Source: Candidatus Kaiserbacteria bacterium | GTDB lineage: Bacteria; Patescibacteriota; Minisyncoccia; Phycocordibacterales; UBA2100 | Direction of reading: 5' to 3' | DNA: 33,594 nt | NCBI GenBank assembly: GCA_019247335.1 | Contig: JAFAPB010000046.1 | Span: forward strand, 1 to 33,594 | Part shown: positions 25,691-33,594 of the stretch, piece by piece | How positions within the stretch are numbered: the stretch's first letter is position 1 | Layout of the letters: each line of letters begins with the position of its first letter | Position numbers and translations under genes: made by a program | The notes under the pieces: generated by a model | What the model saw: the letters and a program-made list of their open reading frames with translations, nothing else | What the model was told of the DNA's origin: nothing | The model's database searches: none

Positions 25691-26769
25691 TCGCGCTCTT
25701 AGTCATCGCGATCCTCGTGTTTCTTATTGTCGTCCACGAGCTGGGCCATTTCATCGCTGCGAAGATCTTCGGCGTGAAAGTGACGGAGTTCGGCGTGGGC
25801 TATCCGCCGCGCGCATTTCTCTTCGGGAAGATCGGCGATACCGAATATTCGCTCAACTGGATCCCATTCGGCGGCTTCGTGCGACTCTTCGGCGATGACG
25901 GAGACAAGCAGCACGGGGTAGGGAGCTTTGTCGATTCGCCGCGCTGGAAGCAGGCGGTCATATTAGTCGCGGGCGTCACCATGAACGCACTCGCCGCGTG
26001 GCTGCTTTTCTCGAGTGCGTACGCAGTCGGCATTTTGCATCCGGTTGATTCGCCGAGCCCGACCTCGCGTCTCATCGTCTCCGATCTGGTCGTCGGATCG
26101 CCGGCCGATGTCGCCGGCATCCAAGTAGGGGACGACATAGTTGCGCTGACCGATGATAAGGGTGCGTCGCCCGCGCCGCTTACGCCGGAAACCGTGCTCG
26201 ACTTCGTCAGCGCGAGAGCGGGAGCGGCGCTCTCCATCACCTACAAGCATCTTGATGCGACGACAACCGCGATCGTGCATCCTGCGCACGCCGTAGTCGC
26301 AAGCGAAGCGGGTAGGCCGGCGATCGGTGTAGGGCTCGTTCTCGTCACGACCGAATCGCTGCCATGGAAGCAAGCATTTATAGAAGGGTACTACCAATCG
26401 CTCGGCACGCTTGAGGTTTCAATCGCAGGACTTTGGAACATCATCAAAACGGCGGCGCATGGTGCGCCGGATCTGCAGCACGTGACCGGTCCCGTCGGTC
26501 TCGTGAGCTATGTTGCGGAAGCATCGCGCAGCGGCTTAGGCTACGTACTTTCGCTCGCAGGATTTATTTCGATCAATCTCGCGGTCATCAACCTGATCCC
26601 GATCCCGGCGCTCGACGGCGGCCGCCTACTTATCGTCGGCATCGAAGCTTTGATGCGCCGCAATGCACCGCGGCTTGCGCTGCAATTATTGAATACGCTC
26701 GGCGTCGCGCTCATCATCATGCTTATGGTGACTGTCACGTACCACGATATCATTCGGCTCGTTACATAA
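25687..26769 (+). CDS. rseP: Site-2 protease RseP family (PDZ-containing)
   Basis: VHELGHFIAAKIFGVKVTEFGVGYPPR; NLIPIPALDGGRL. Confidence 0.97.
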   Translation: MIALLVIAILVFLIVVHELGHFIAAKIFGVKVTEFGVGYPPRAFLFGKIGDTEYSLNWIPFGGFVRLFGDDGDKQHGVGSFVDSPRWKQAVILVAGVTMNALAAWLLFSSAYAVGILHPVDSPSPTSRLIVSDLVVGSPADVAGIQVGDDIVALTDDKGASPAPLTPETVLDFVSARAGAALSITYKHLDATTTAIVHPAHAVVASEAGRPAIGVGLVLVTTESLPWKQAFIEGYYQSLGTLEVSIAGLWNIIKTAAHGAPDLQHVTGPVGLVSYVAEASRSGLGYVLSLAGFISINLAVINLIPIPALDGGRLLIVGIEALMRRNAPRLALQLLNTLGVALIIMLMVTVTYHDIIRLVT

Positions 26770-26800
26770 AAAGAAGAAGGCGCCGCGATGCAGCGCCTTC
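26770..26800 (-). terminator. Terminator (best on minus strand)
   Basis: Minus: gaaggcgc...gcgccttc followed by TTCTTTTTA. Confidence 0.7.
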
Positions 26801-26824
26801 AGATCGTTGTTGGGTGAGCGGAGC

Positions 26825-27640
26825 TCAGTCGCCGCTGTCACCTCCGTCGAAATCACCGTCGTCGCGATCTCCGTCATCGCCGGAGTCATCGAAGTCGGCA
26901 TCGTCAGCAGTGTCGTCTTGCTGATCGTCTTCGGTCGCATTCTCCGCCGCCTCGCCTTCGGGCTGCTCGACCGGCTCGGTCAACTCCTTGAGCTCCGGAT
27001 GCTGCTCGAGCAACTGCGCGCGACCCTCATCCGAGGGCGTGAGCAGCCAGAGCATGACCAGCGCCGCGAGAATGAGACCGCCGGAGCTCTGATACGAACC
27101 GTCGTCCTGGCGCTCATAGGTCTCGCCGCGATAGCGCAGCTTCTGCGGCATACCGCGGCCGGATGCGATCAGGTACTGGTTGGCCTGCTCGTCGCTCGCG
27201 AAATAAACTTTGAGCGACCGCTCGTCGCTGTCATAGGTCTCCTTGCCAGTCCCACGATTGCAGTAAGTCATTACCGCGACGGGCTTGCCGCCGTACTTCG
27301 CGACAAGATCGGGATTGATAGCGATTGTGAGCTGCTCCGCGCCCGCCGTGAAGGTCTTGCCATTGATGACATAGCAGACGACCCGCAGGGCGCCGCGGTA
27401 GCCGTTGGCCTGCACAAGACGCAGCACATGCCGGCTGTATTGATACCAGCGGCGTCCGTACTTGCCAGCGAGGACATCCGGATGATCGACTGGTACATCC
27501 GGCCACGACACGGTTTTGGTGCGCTCGACGACGTTCGTTCCCCAGAGCCAGCCCGGTTCTTCGACGCGGGAAGTAGTCTTCAATTCTTCCAGTTGCGCGC
27601 GAACCATCTTCGGCGCAGCAGTCAGATCGAGTTCCATCAT
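26825..27640 (-). CDS. Single-TM protein with extreme Asp-rich C-terminus, unknown function
   Basis: TM GGLILAALVMLWLL; tail DDQQDDTADDADFDDSGDDGDRDDGDFDGGDSGD; SD aaggaggcc. Confidence 0.7.
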   Translation of the reverse strand: MMELDLTAAPKMVRAQLEELKTTSRVEEPGWLWGTNVVERTKTVSWPDVPVDHPDVLAGKYGRRWYQYSRHVLRLVQANGYRGALRVVCYVINGKTFTAGAEQLTIAINPDLVAKYGGKPVAVMTYCNRGTGKETYDSDERSLKVYFASDEQANQYLIASGRGMPQKLRYRGETYERQDDGSYQSSGGLILAALVMLWLLTPSDEGRAQLLEQHPELKELTEPVEQPEGEAAENATEDDQQDDTADDADFDDSGDDGDRDDGDFDGGDSGD

Positions 27641-27679
27641 GCGAATAGGGCCTCCTTGACCCCGTTATACGCTGTGCAT

Positions 27680-27708
27680 ATTATACACCATAAAAATATA
27701 TATGTCAA
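27680..27708 (-). promoter_or_regulatory. Perfect-consensus sigma70 promoter
   Basis: Minus: TTGACA - 17 nt (TATATATTTTTATGGTG) - TATAAT. Confidence 0.85.
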
Positions 27709-27924
27709 ATCAATTTCGTGGCTCAAAATCTATAAAGATAGCCGGTGGCGTTGACCGCCACCGGTGGGGTTCCTCCGCTAGACTTGGGCGTCCGCTGTTG
27801 GAGCTTGCGTCATAGCAACCTGCTTTGTTGTCCCGCTTCCTCGCACAAAAAGAAAAATGGCGCCTTGCGGTGCCACGGAATCATTTCGCGCGCACGAGAT
27901 GCAGAGAATCTAGCAAAAAGAGAA

Positions 27925-27949
27925 TGCCCCGGCAAGCGAGCCGGGGCAA
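27925..27949 (-). terminator. Intrinsic terminator
   Basis: Minus: TGCCCCGGC-TCGCTT-GCCGGGGCA-TTCTCTTTTT. Confidence 0.85.
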
Positions 27950-27972
27950 AGGTCTCCAGTTACGCAGGCTCG

Positions 27973-28347
27973 TCAGTCTGACGACATCGCTGCGGTGATT
28001 CGGCGATCAAACGCCTGCGCGAATTGGTTGCGCATCCACGAAAGAACCTCGCTTTCTTCCGCTCCCGTCTCCGCGACGAAGATGTCGACGCCCTCACGTA
28101 ACAGCTGCATGAAGGCACCGATGAGATTGCCCTCGTCGACCTCCGCGCGGGTCGGGAGTCCGCTCTTCACTGCGGCGTCGAATGCCGAGAGGAAAGCCCC
28201 CGCCACGATCGCGACGGTCTGCGTTTTCTTCAGGATATGCGGGGGTCGGAGAGCACGTTCACAGAGATCATCGACCAATGCGATGATCTCGTCTGCCGTC
28301 TTGGTAGCATGCACACTCGCGCGCCAGTCTTTATCATCAGCCATCAC
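27973..28347 (-). CDS. Hypothetical protein, 124 aa
   Basis: ORF; likely co-transcribed with 28359-28730 (11-bp gap). Confidence 0.65.
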   Translation of the reverse strand: MMADDKDWRASVHATKTADEIIALVDDLCERALRPPHILKKTQTVAIVAGAFLSAFDAAVKSGLPTRAEVDEGNLIGAFMQLLREGVDIFVAETGAEESEVLSWMRNQFAQAFDRRITAAMSSD

Positions 28348-28358
28348 GATCCTGCCTT

Positions 28359-28730
28359 TCAGTGATATGCAGAGATGAGCGGCCGGTGGAATTCGAATGC
28401 CGGCAGCCAGAGAAATGTCCTCGCGTCGTAATCCATACGGATCGGCGACGCCCAGATCAGCTGTCGGGATTCGCCCGGGCAGTGGCGTTCGACCGCGTGC
28501 TGCATCGCATAGAGTTGGGCGAGCGGGTGCCCGGCATACTGCGGTGCACTGTATTCGCGTGCGATCTCTGCTGCCTCGCGGTCATCCGGCAGCAGATAAT
28601 GATGGTCGCGGTTGGTCATGGCGTAATCCAGCAAAGCCTCGCCGAAGCAGTCGGGCTTCGGCAGCGCTATCGCGGGGGTTGAAGCGGCCCACGATTGCGG
28701 TCCGGTTTGTCTAACAATCAGCATGTTCAC
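28359..28730 (-). CDS. Hypothetical protein, 123 aa
   Basis: ORF; TTGACA-like upstream element on minus strand at 28797-28802. Confidence 0.65.
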   Translation of the reverse strand: MNMLIVRQTGPQSWAASTPAIALPKPDCFGEALLDYAMTNRDHHYLLPDDREAAEIAREYSAPQYAGHPLAQLYAMQHAVERHCPGESRQLIWASPIRMDYDARTFLWLPAFEFHRPLISAYH

Positions 28731-28840
28731 TCCGCATCTCTCTGTCGCTTGGGGCGACGTTGCTACTGCCCGTACGATGCATTCGTGTCTCTAAAGTGTC
28801 AAGTACAGTACCTATAAAGTGCGCTAGAATAATCGCCACC

Positions 28841-30088
28841 ATGCGACAATCGCACCTCTTCACCAAGACGCGCAAATCGGCTCCGAAAGACGAGGTCGCG
28901 AAAAACGCGCAGCTTCTCATTCGCGGCGGCTTCATTCATAAGGAAATGGCCGGCGTGTATTCATACCTTCCGCTCGGCGTCCGCGTCCTATCGAAGATCG
29001 AGAACATCATCCGAGAAGAAATGAACGCGATCGGCGGGCAGGAAGTACGAATGGCGACGCTCCACCCGAGCGAGAACTGGAAAAAGACCGGCGGCTGGGA
29101 CAATGTCGACGTACTCTTCAAGATCCAGAGCCGCACGGAAAAAGAATACGCGCTCGGGCAGAGCGAGGAGGAGATCGTCACGCCGATCGCGCAGGAATAC
29201 GCCGCGTCGTACAAGGATCTGCCGTTCGCCATCTACCAGATCGGGCAGAAATATCGCGACGAGCTGCGCGCAAAAAGCGGCATTATGCGCGGTAGGGAGT
29301 TCGGCATGAAAGACATGTACAGTTTTCACGAATCGCAGGCCGACTTCGATCGTTTTTACGAGACGGTGAAGCAGGCGTATTTCCGCGTCTATCAGCGCTG
29401 CGGACTGGACGCCAAGGTCACCGAGGCATCCGGCGGCAGCTTTTCCGAAAAGCTTTCGTACGAATTTATGGTACTCACCGATGCGGGCGAGGATGACATC
29501 GTGTACTGCGATTGTTGCACGCACTGCGCGAATGTCGAGGTATCAAAGGTCGCAGAAGGCGAGACCTGCCCCAAGTGCGGCAAATCAACGCTCAAGAAAG
29601 CGCGCGCGGCGGAGGTGGGCAATGTCTTCGACCTCGGCACGAAATATCCCAAGAGCTTCGGATTCACCTATAAAGACAAAGACGGCAACGATCAGACACC
29701 GATCATGGGTTGTTACGGCATCGGCACGACGCGGCTCATGGGAACGGCGGTCGAAGTGCTCGCCGACGAGAAGGGGATCGTCTGGCCCGAGACGATCGCG
29801 CCGTTCGATGTGCATCTCGTTGCGATTACGGGCGGGAACGCGGAACTGCAGGCCGAAGCGGATAAATTGTACGAACAGTTTAAGGAAAATGATATCGATG
29901 TGCTCTATGACGACCGCGATATCCGCGCGGGAGAGAAATTCGCCGACGCGGAATTGATCGGCATTCCGACGCGACTTGTCATTTCCGAGAAGACCATGCA
30001 GGAAGGCGGCGTCGAGGTCGCTGAGCGCAAGAGCGGCTCAACCACATTTGTATCGGAAAGCGGGATTATCGAGCACTTGCAGAAATAA
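28841..30088 (+). CDS. proS: Prolyl-tRNA synthetase, compact form with CxxC-xn-CPKCG module and no full INS editing domain
   Basis: MRQSHLFTKTRKSAPKDEVAKNAQLLIRGGFI...; MGCYGIGTTRL; HGTP_anticodon domain. Confidence 0.97.
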   Translation: MRQSHLFTKTRKSAPKDEVAKNAQLLIRGGFIHKEMAGVYSYLPLGVRVLSKIENIIREEMNAIGGQEVRMATLHPSENWKKTGGWDNVDVLFKIQSRTEKEYALGQSEEEIVTPIAQEYAASYKDLPFAIYQIGQKYRDELRAKSGIMRGREFGMKDMYSFHESQADFDRFYETVKQAYFRVYQRCGLDAKVTEASGGSFSEKLSYEFMVLTDAGEDDIVYCDCCTHCANVEVSKVAEGETCPKCGKSTLKKARAAEVGNVFDLGTKYPKSFGFTYKDKDGNDQTPIMGCYGIGTTRLMGTAVEVLADEKGIVWPETIAPFDVHLVAITGGNAELQAEADKLYEQFKENDIDVLYDDRDIRAGEKFADAELIGIPTRLVISEKTMQEGGVEVAERKSGSTTFVSESGIIEHLQK

Positions 30089-30090
30089 GT

Positions 30091-31164
30091 ATGTTCAAGG
30101 CATTGCGCGAGATGAAAGACAGGGTGCTCGGTTGGTTTTCGAACGACATTGGCATCGATCTTGGGACGGCGAATACGCTTGTTAACGTGAGCGGACGCGG
30201 CGTCGTTATATCGGAGCCATCGATCGTCGCGATGAACACGAAAACGGGGCAGGTGGTCGCAGTCGGGCAGATTGCCAAAGACATGCTCGGACGCACGCCG
30301 CCGCACATCCAGGCCGTTCAACCGGTCATCGACGGCGTGATCTCCGACTTCGAAGTGACTTCGGAGCTGCTTTCATACCTGATCAATAAGGCGCAGGCGG
30401 GGCACACGAAGCTCCTCGGGCCGCGTGTCGCTGTCGGCGTGCCGTCCGGTATCACCTCCGTCGAGGTGCGAGCCGTGCGCGATGCGGCGCGCGCCGCAGG
30501 CGCGCGCGAGGTACATATCATCGAAGAGCCGCTCGCGGCCGCGATCGGTATCGAGCTGCCGGTGCATGAGCCATCAGGAAGCATGGTGATCGACATCGGC
30601 GGCGGTACGACGGATATCGGAATCGTTAGCCTCGGCGGACTCGTCAACGCGCGCAACGTACGCATCGCAGGCGATAAATTCAACGCAGACATCATCAGCC
30701 ACATCAGGAACGAATATAAGCTCTTGATCGGTGAGAAGACCGCCGAGGAAATTAAGATCGCGATCGCGAATGTTGCGCCCGGCCGCGATCGGCTCGAGGC
30801 GATCGTCCGCGGGCGCGATCTCGTTTCGGGACTGCCGCGGGAGATCCTCATCACCGATCAGGACATCCGCAATGCGATCGACCACTCGATCGACGAGCTT
30901 TTGGAATCCATCAAAGAGGTGCTCGAAACGACGCCGCCGGAAATCGTCGCCGACGTGATGCAGCGCGGTATGTATCTCGCCGGGGGCGGGGCGCTGATCC
31001 GCGGCCTCCCGGATTACATCTCGCGCATGATCGGCATTCCGGTCATCGTCGCGACCGACCCTTTGACCGCTGTCGTCCGCGGCACATCGATCGTACTCGG
31101 CGACCTCGACCGATACCGCGAGGCGCTCCTTAAGAGCGATGACGAGCTCATTCCGACCGAATAG
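30091..31164 (+). CDS. mreB: MreB rod-shape determining protein (copy 2)
   Basis: IGIDLGTANTLVNVSGRGVVISEPSIVA; VIDIGGGTTDIGIVSLGG; LAGGGALIRGLPDYI. Confidence 0.98.
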   Translation: MFKALREMKDRVLGWFSNDIGIDLGTANTLVNVSGRGVVISEPSIVAMNTKTGQVVAVGQIAKDMLGRTPPHIQAVQPVIDGVISDFEVTSELLSYLINKAQAGHTKLLGPRVAVGVPSGITSVEVRAVRDAARAAGAREVHIIEEPLAAAIGIELPVHEPSGSMVIDIGGGTTDIGIVSLGGLVNARNVRIAGDKFNADIISHIRNEYKLLIGEKTAEEIKIAIANVAPGRDRLEAIVRGRDLVSGLPREILITDQDIRNAIDHSIDELLESIKEVLETTPPEIVADVMQRGMYLAGGGALIRGLPDYISRMIGIPVIVATDPLTAVVRGTSIVLGDLDRYREALLKSDDELIPTE

Positions 31165-31166
31165 GT

Positions 31167-31955
31167 ATGGCGGAATTCTCGCACCGATCGCTGCACGGAG
31201 CGCGCGCGGGGCGGCGGCGGCTCCTCGCCGCGACATTTCTCGTCGTTTTTTTGATCGTGCTCGACATCGTAACGGGCGGATCGGTTCGCTCGCTCATTCG
31301 CACGGGCGCGACGACACTGTGGTCGGCGACGGCGCGTGCGCGCGCCGGTATCATAGAGACCGGCTATTTCAGAAGCCATCGTGCGCTCGCGAGCGAGAAC
31401 GCGTCGCTGCGTGATGAGGTCGCATCGTTGCAGGAAAAGGCGGCGCAGTACAATGTCGTCGCCGACGAAAATACGCAGCTGCGCGATCTCGTGCACCTTG
31501 CGTCGACTGAGCGAGGCATCACGGCGCCCGTCGTTTCGTCGTTTCGAAGCTCACCCTATGGGACATTTCTCATCGGCGCCGGAAAAAATGATCCGGTCGC
31601 CGCTGGCGATATCGTGCTCACGCCCGGCGGATTCGTGATCGGCATCATTGCCGACGTGCAGGATCGAACGAGCGCAGTGCGCGGCATCTTTTCATCCGGC
31701 ATGACGAGCGACGTGCTCATCGGTACGACTCCCGTCACGCTCACGGGTGAGGGCGGCGGCAATGCAAAAGGCAGCGCGCCGCGCGGCGTTTCGATCCAAG
31801 CGGGCGATCCTGTTATCGCGCGCCAGTACGGCGGGCGGCCCGTCGGCATCGTCGGCAAAGTGGAGTCTTCGCCGACGAGCCCCGACCAGACGGTCTATGT
31901 GCGCATTCCGGTGAATCTCGAGTCGCTCCGCTTCGTCTACATTCTCCATGCATAA
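31167..31955 (+). CDS. mreC: MreC
   Basis: N-terminal TM, coiled coil, VVSSFRSSPYGTFLIGAGKNDPVAAGDIVLTPGGFVIGII. Confidence 0.93.
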   Translation: MAEFSHRSLHGARAGRRRLLAATFLVVFLIVLDIVTGGSVRSLIRTGATTLWSATARARAGIIETGYFRSHRALASENASLRDEVASLQEKAAQYNVVADENTQLRDLVHLASTERGITAPVVSSFRSSPYGTFLIGAGKNDPVAAGDIVLTPGGFVIGIIADVQDRTSAVRGIFSSGMTSDVLIGTTPVTLTGEGGGNAKGSAPRGVSIQAGDPVIARQYGGRPVGIVGKVESSPTSPDQTVYVRIPVNLESLRFVYILHA

Positions 31956-32199
31956 CGTCCGCCCCGCGCTCGCTGTGATCGGTTTCTTGGGGGCGATGAT
32001 CGCGCCGCCCTGGGTCCCGATCGCGTGCATCGTGCTTTTGGCACTGCGCTTCCGCGCCATCGAAGCGATCGCCATCGGGTTTTTTACCGATATGCTCTGG
32101 ATCGGCGCGCCCGAGACACACGCACTCCCGCTTTTTACGATCGCATCGATCATTATCGTCTGGGGGCTTGAGCCGCTGCGACTCGAATTTCTGCGCTGA
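31948..32199 (+). CDS. mreD: Short MreD-like membrane protein (83 aa)
   Basis: Position after mreC, hydrophobic; weak sequence evidence. Confidence 0.5.
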   Translation: MHNVRPALAVIGFLGAMIAPPWVPIACIVLLALRFRAIEAIAIGFFTDMLWIGAPETHALPLFTIASIIIVWGLEPLRLEFLR

Positions 32200-32229
32200 G
32201 ATTCTCTTAGCCGTAGGCCTTAGAGAATC
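32200..32229. other. Strong hairpin between mreD-like gene and PBP2
   Basis: gattctct...agagaatc with inner gcc/ggc. Confidence 0.65.
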
Positions 32230-32288
32230 CAAGTACTCTCGGGGTGCGGTAATTTTTCGGCCGATGCTTTTTTTGATACAGTGCGGTC

Positions 32289-33594
32289 ATGTTCCGACGA
32301 CGACGGAAGATTCATGAAATAGCGCCTGATGAGATCTTCCTCGATTCGTCCAACCTTCCCGAGTTCAACGCCAAAGCATTCGAAGGACGCGTCGCGCGTC
32401 CCGTTCCCATTCGATCGATCCTGACCGTTGGATTCGTTTTCACCGCGATCGTCTGTCTCTTCGCGTACCGGGCGTTTTCGCTTGAGGTCTCCAACGGCGT
32501 GAAATACGCGGAGATATCGCGCGACAACACGCTCGATCAGAATATTCTTTTCGCGACGCGCGGCCTGATCTACGATCGGACAGGGAAGGAGCTCGCGTGG
32601 AACGAGGCGCAGGCGACAACGAGCGCGACGTCGACCTATGCGCTCCGTAAATACACGACGCTGCCGGGACTCGCGCATCTGCTCGGATTCCTGCAGTATC
32701 CGCGCGCCGACGCGAACGGCACCTGGTGGCGCGAGGATTATTCCGGCGTCTCCGGCGTCGAACTTTCATACAACGATCAACTTGCCGGCGTGAACGGCCA
32801 CACGATGATCGAGCGCGACGCGCACGGCGAGGTGCAGCGTGAAAATATCATCGCGCCGCCGCAAAGCGGCAAAGATATCGCGCTCTCTATTGATGCAGAG
32901 GTGCAGAGCAAGCTCAATACGGTCTTAATGCAGCATGCGAATGACATGGGCTTCCGCGGCGGCGCGGCGGTCATCATGGATGTACGTACGGGAGAAGTGA
33001 TCGCGATCACGAGTTTTCCCGAATACAGCAATCAGGCGTTCACCGACGGCGAGAATGCGGCGGTGCTTGCGGCATCGAACGATTCGCGCACGCCGCTGTT
33101 GAATCGCGCGGTCGCGGGACTCTACACTCCCGGTTCCATCGTGAAGCCGATCTTCGCCGTCGCAGCGCTCAACGAAGGCATCATCTCGCCGGATAAGCAG
33201 ATCCTTTCGACCGGCGCGCTCACGTTGCCGAATCCATATGACCCGGCGCACCCGAGCGTTTTCCATGATTGGACGGTGCACGGCTGGATCGACATGCGCA
33301 CAGCGATCGCCGTTTCCTCCGACGAATATTTCTATACGATCGGCGGCGGCTTCGGTTCGCAGAACGGTCTCGGCATCACAAAGCTCGATGAATATGCGCG
33401 CAAGTTCGGCTTGGGATCGACGACCGGCATCGCGCTCCTCGGCGAGAAATCCGGCATCCTCCCGACCCCTGCGTGGAAAGCGCAGGTCTTCGGCGCGGAC
33501 GACCCGTGGCGCATCGGCGATACGTATCACACTGCGATCGGGCAGTACGGATTCCAGATCACGCCGCTTCAGGCGGTGCGTTATATCGCCGCGA
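32289..33594 (+). CDS. mrdA: Penicillin-binding protein 2 (MrdA-like), 3'-truncated by window edge
   Basis: MFRRRRKIHEIAPDEIFLDSSNLPEF...; RGLIYDRTGKELAWN; GLYTPGSIVKPIFAVAALNEG transpeptidase SxxK. Confidence 0.93.
   Translation, partial: MFRRRRKIHEIAPDEIFLDSSNLPEFNAKAFEGRVARPVPIRSILTVGFVFTAIVCLFAYRAFSLEVSNGVKYAEISRDNTLDQNILFATRGLIYDRTGKELAWNEAQATTSATSTYALRKYTTLPGLAHLLGFLQYPRADANGTWWREDYSGVSGVELSYNDQLAGVNGHTMIERDAHGEVQRENIIAPPQSGKDIALSIDAEVQSKLNTVLMQHANDMGFRGGAAVIMDVRTGEVIAITSFPEYSNQAFTDGENAAVLAASNDSRTPLLNRAVAGLYTPGSIVKPIFAVAALNEGIISPDKQILSTGALTLPNPYDPAHPSVFHDWTVHGWIDMRTAIAVSSDEYFYTIGGGFGSQNGLGITKLDEYARKFGLGSTTGIALLGEKSGILPTPAWKAQVFGADDPWRIGDTYHTAIGQYGFQITPLQAVRYIAA

Noticed and set aside
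1-33594. Recoded genetic code (UGA as Gly)
   Set aside because: TGA behaves as a stop (e.g. VOC gene, HIT upstream ORF); no in-frame TGA seen in conserved genes

Overview
The window is a GC-rich, gene-dense, mostly chromosomal segment. Its style (SWIB-domain mini-protein, minimal delta' subunit, ProRS without an editing insert, many short secreted proteins of unknown function) suggests a Patescibacteria/CPR (Parcubacteria-like) genome; that assignment is inference only. Recognisable genes: two sensor histidine kinases (PAS-GAF hybrid and MASE1), uppP, a PAP2 phosphatase next to a DAG-kinase-like gene, a TreS-like GH13 enzyme, a Mu Gam-like protein, tRNA-Asn(GTT), a membrane-tailed HIT protein, a DHA2-type MFS transporter, a PEBP protein, HPF/RaiA, fmt-def, two mreB paralogs, a delta'-like polymerase subunit, frr, rseP, proS, and mreB-mreC-mreD-PBP2 (PBP2 runs off the right edge). 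No CRISPR array, transposase or integrase was seen. The strongest leads for undescribed biology are: (1) two adjacent intergenic regions (about 20715-20930 and 21268-21520) that fold by eye into multi-domain RNAs and match no housekeeping RNA I could recognise; (2) an orphan Mu Gam-like gene without other phage genes; (3) three-gene blocks of unknown function with unusually strong promoters and apparent operators (22585-24461 and 26825-28730), the second lying between rseP and proS; (4) tyrosine/cysteine repeat secreted proteins (OCRE-like YDPxT repeats; YWCNG repeats). All folds and family calls were made by eye without computation.
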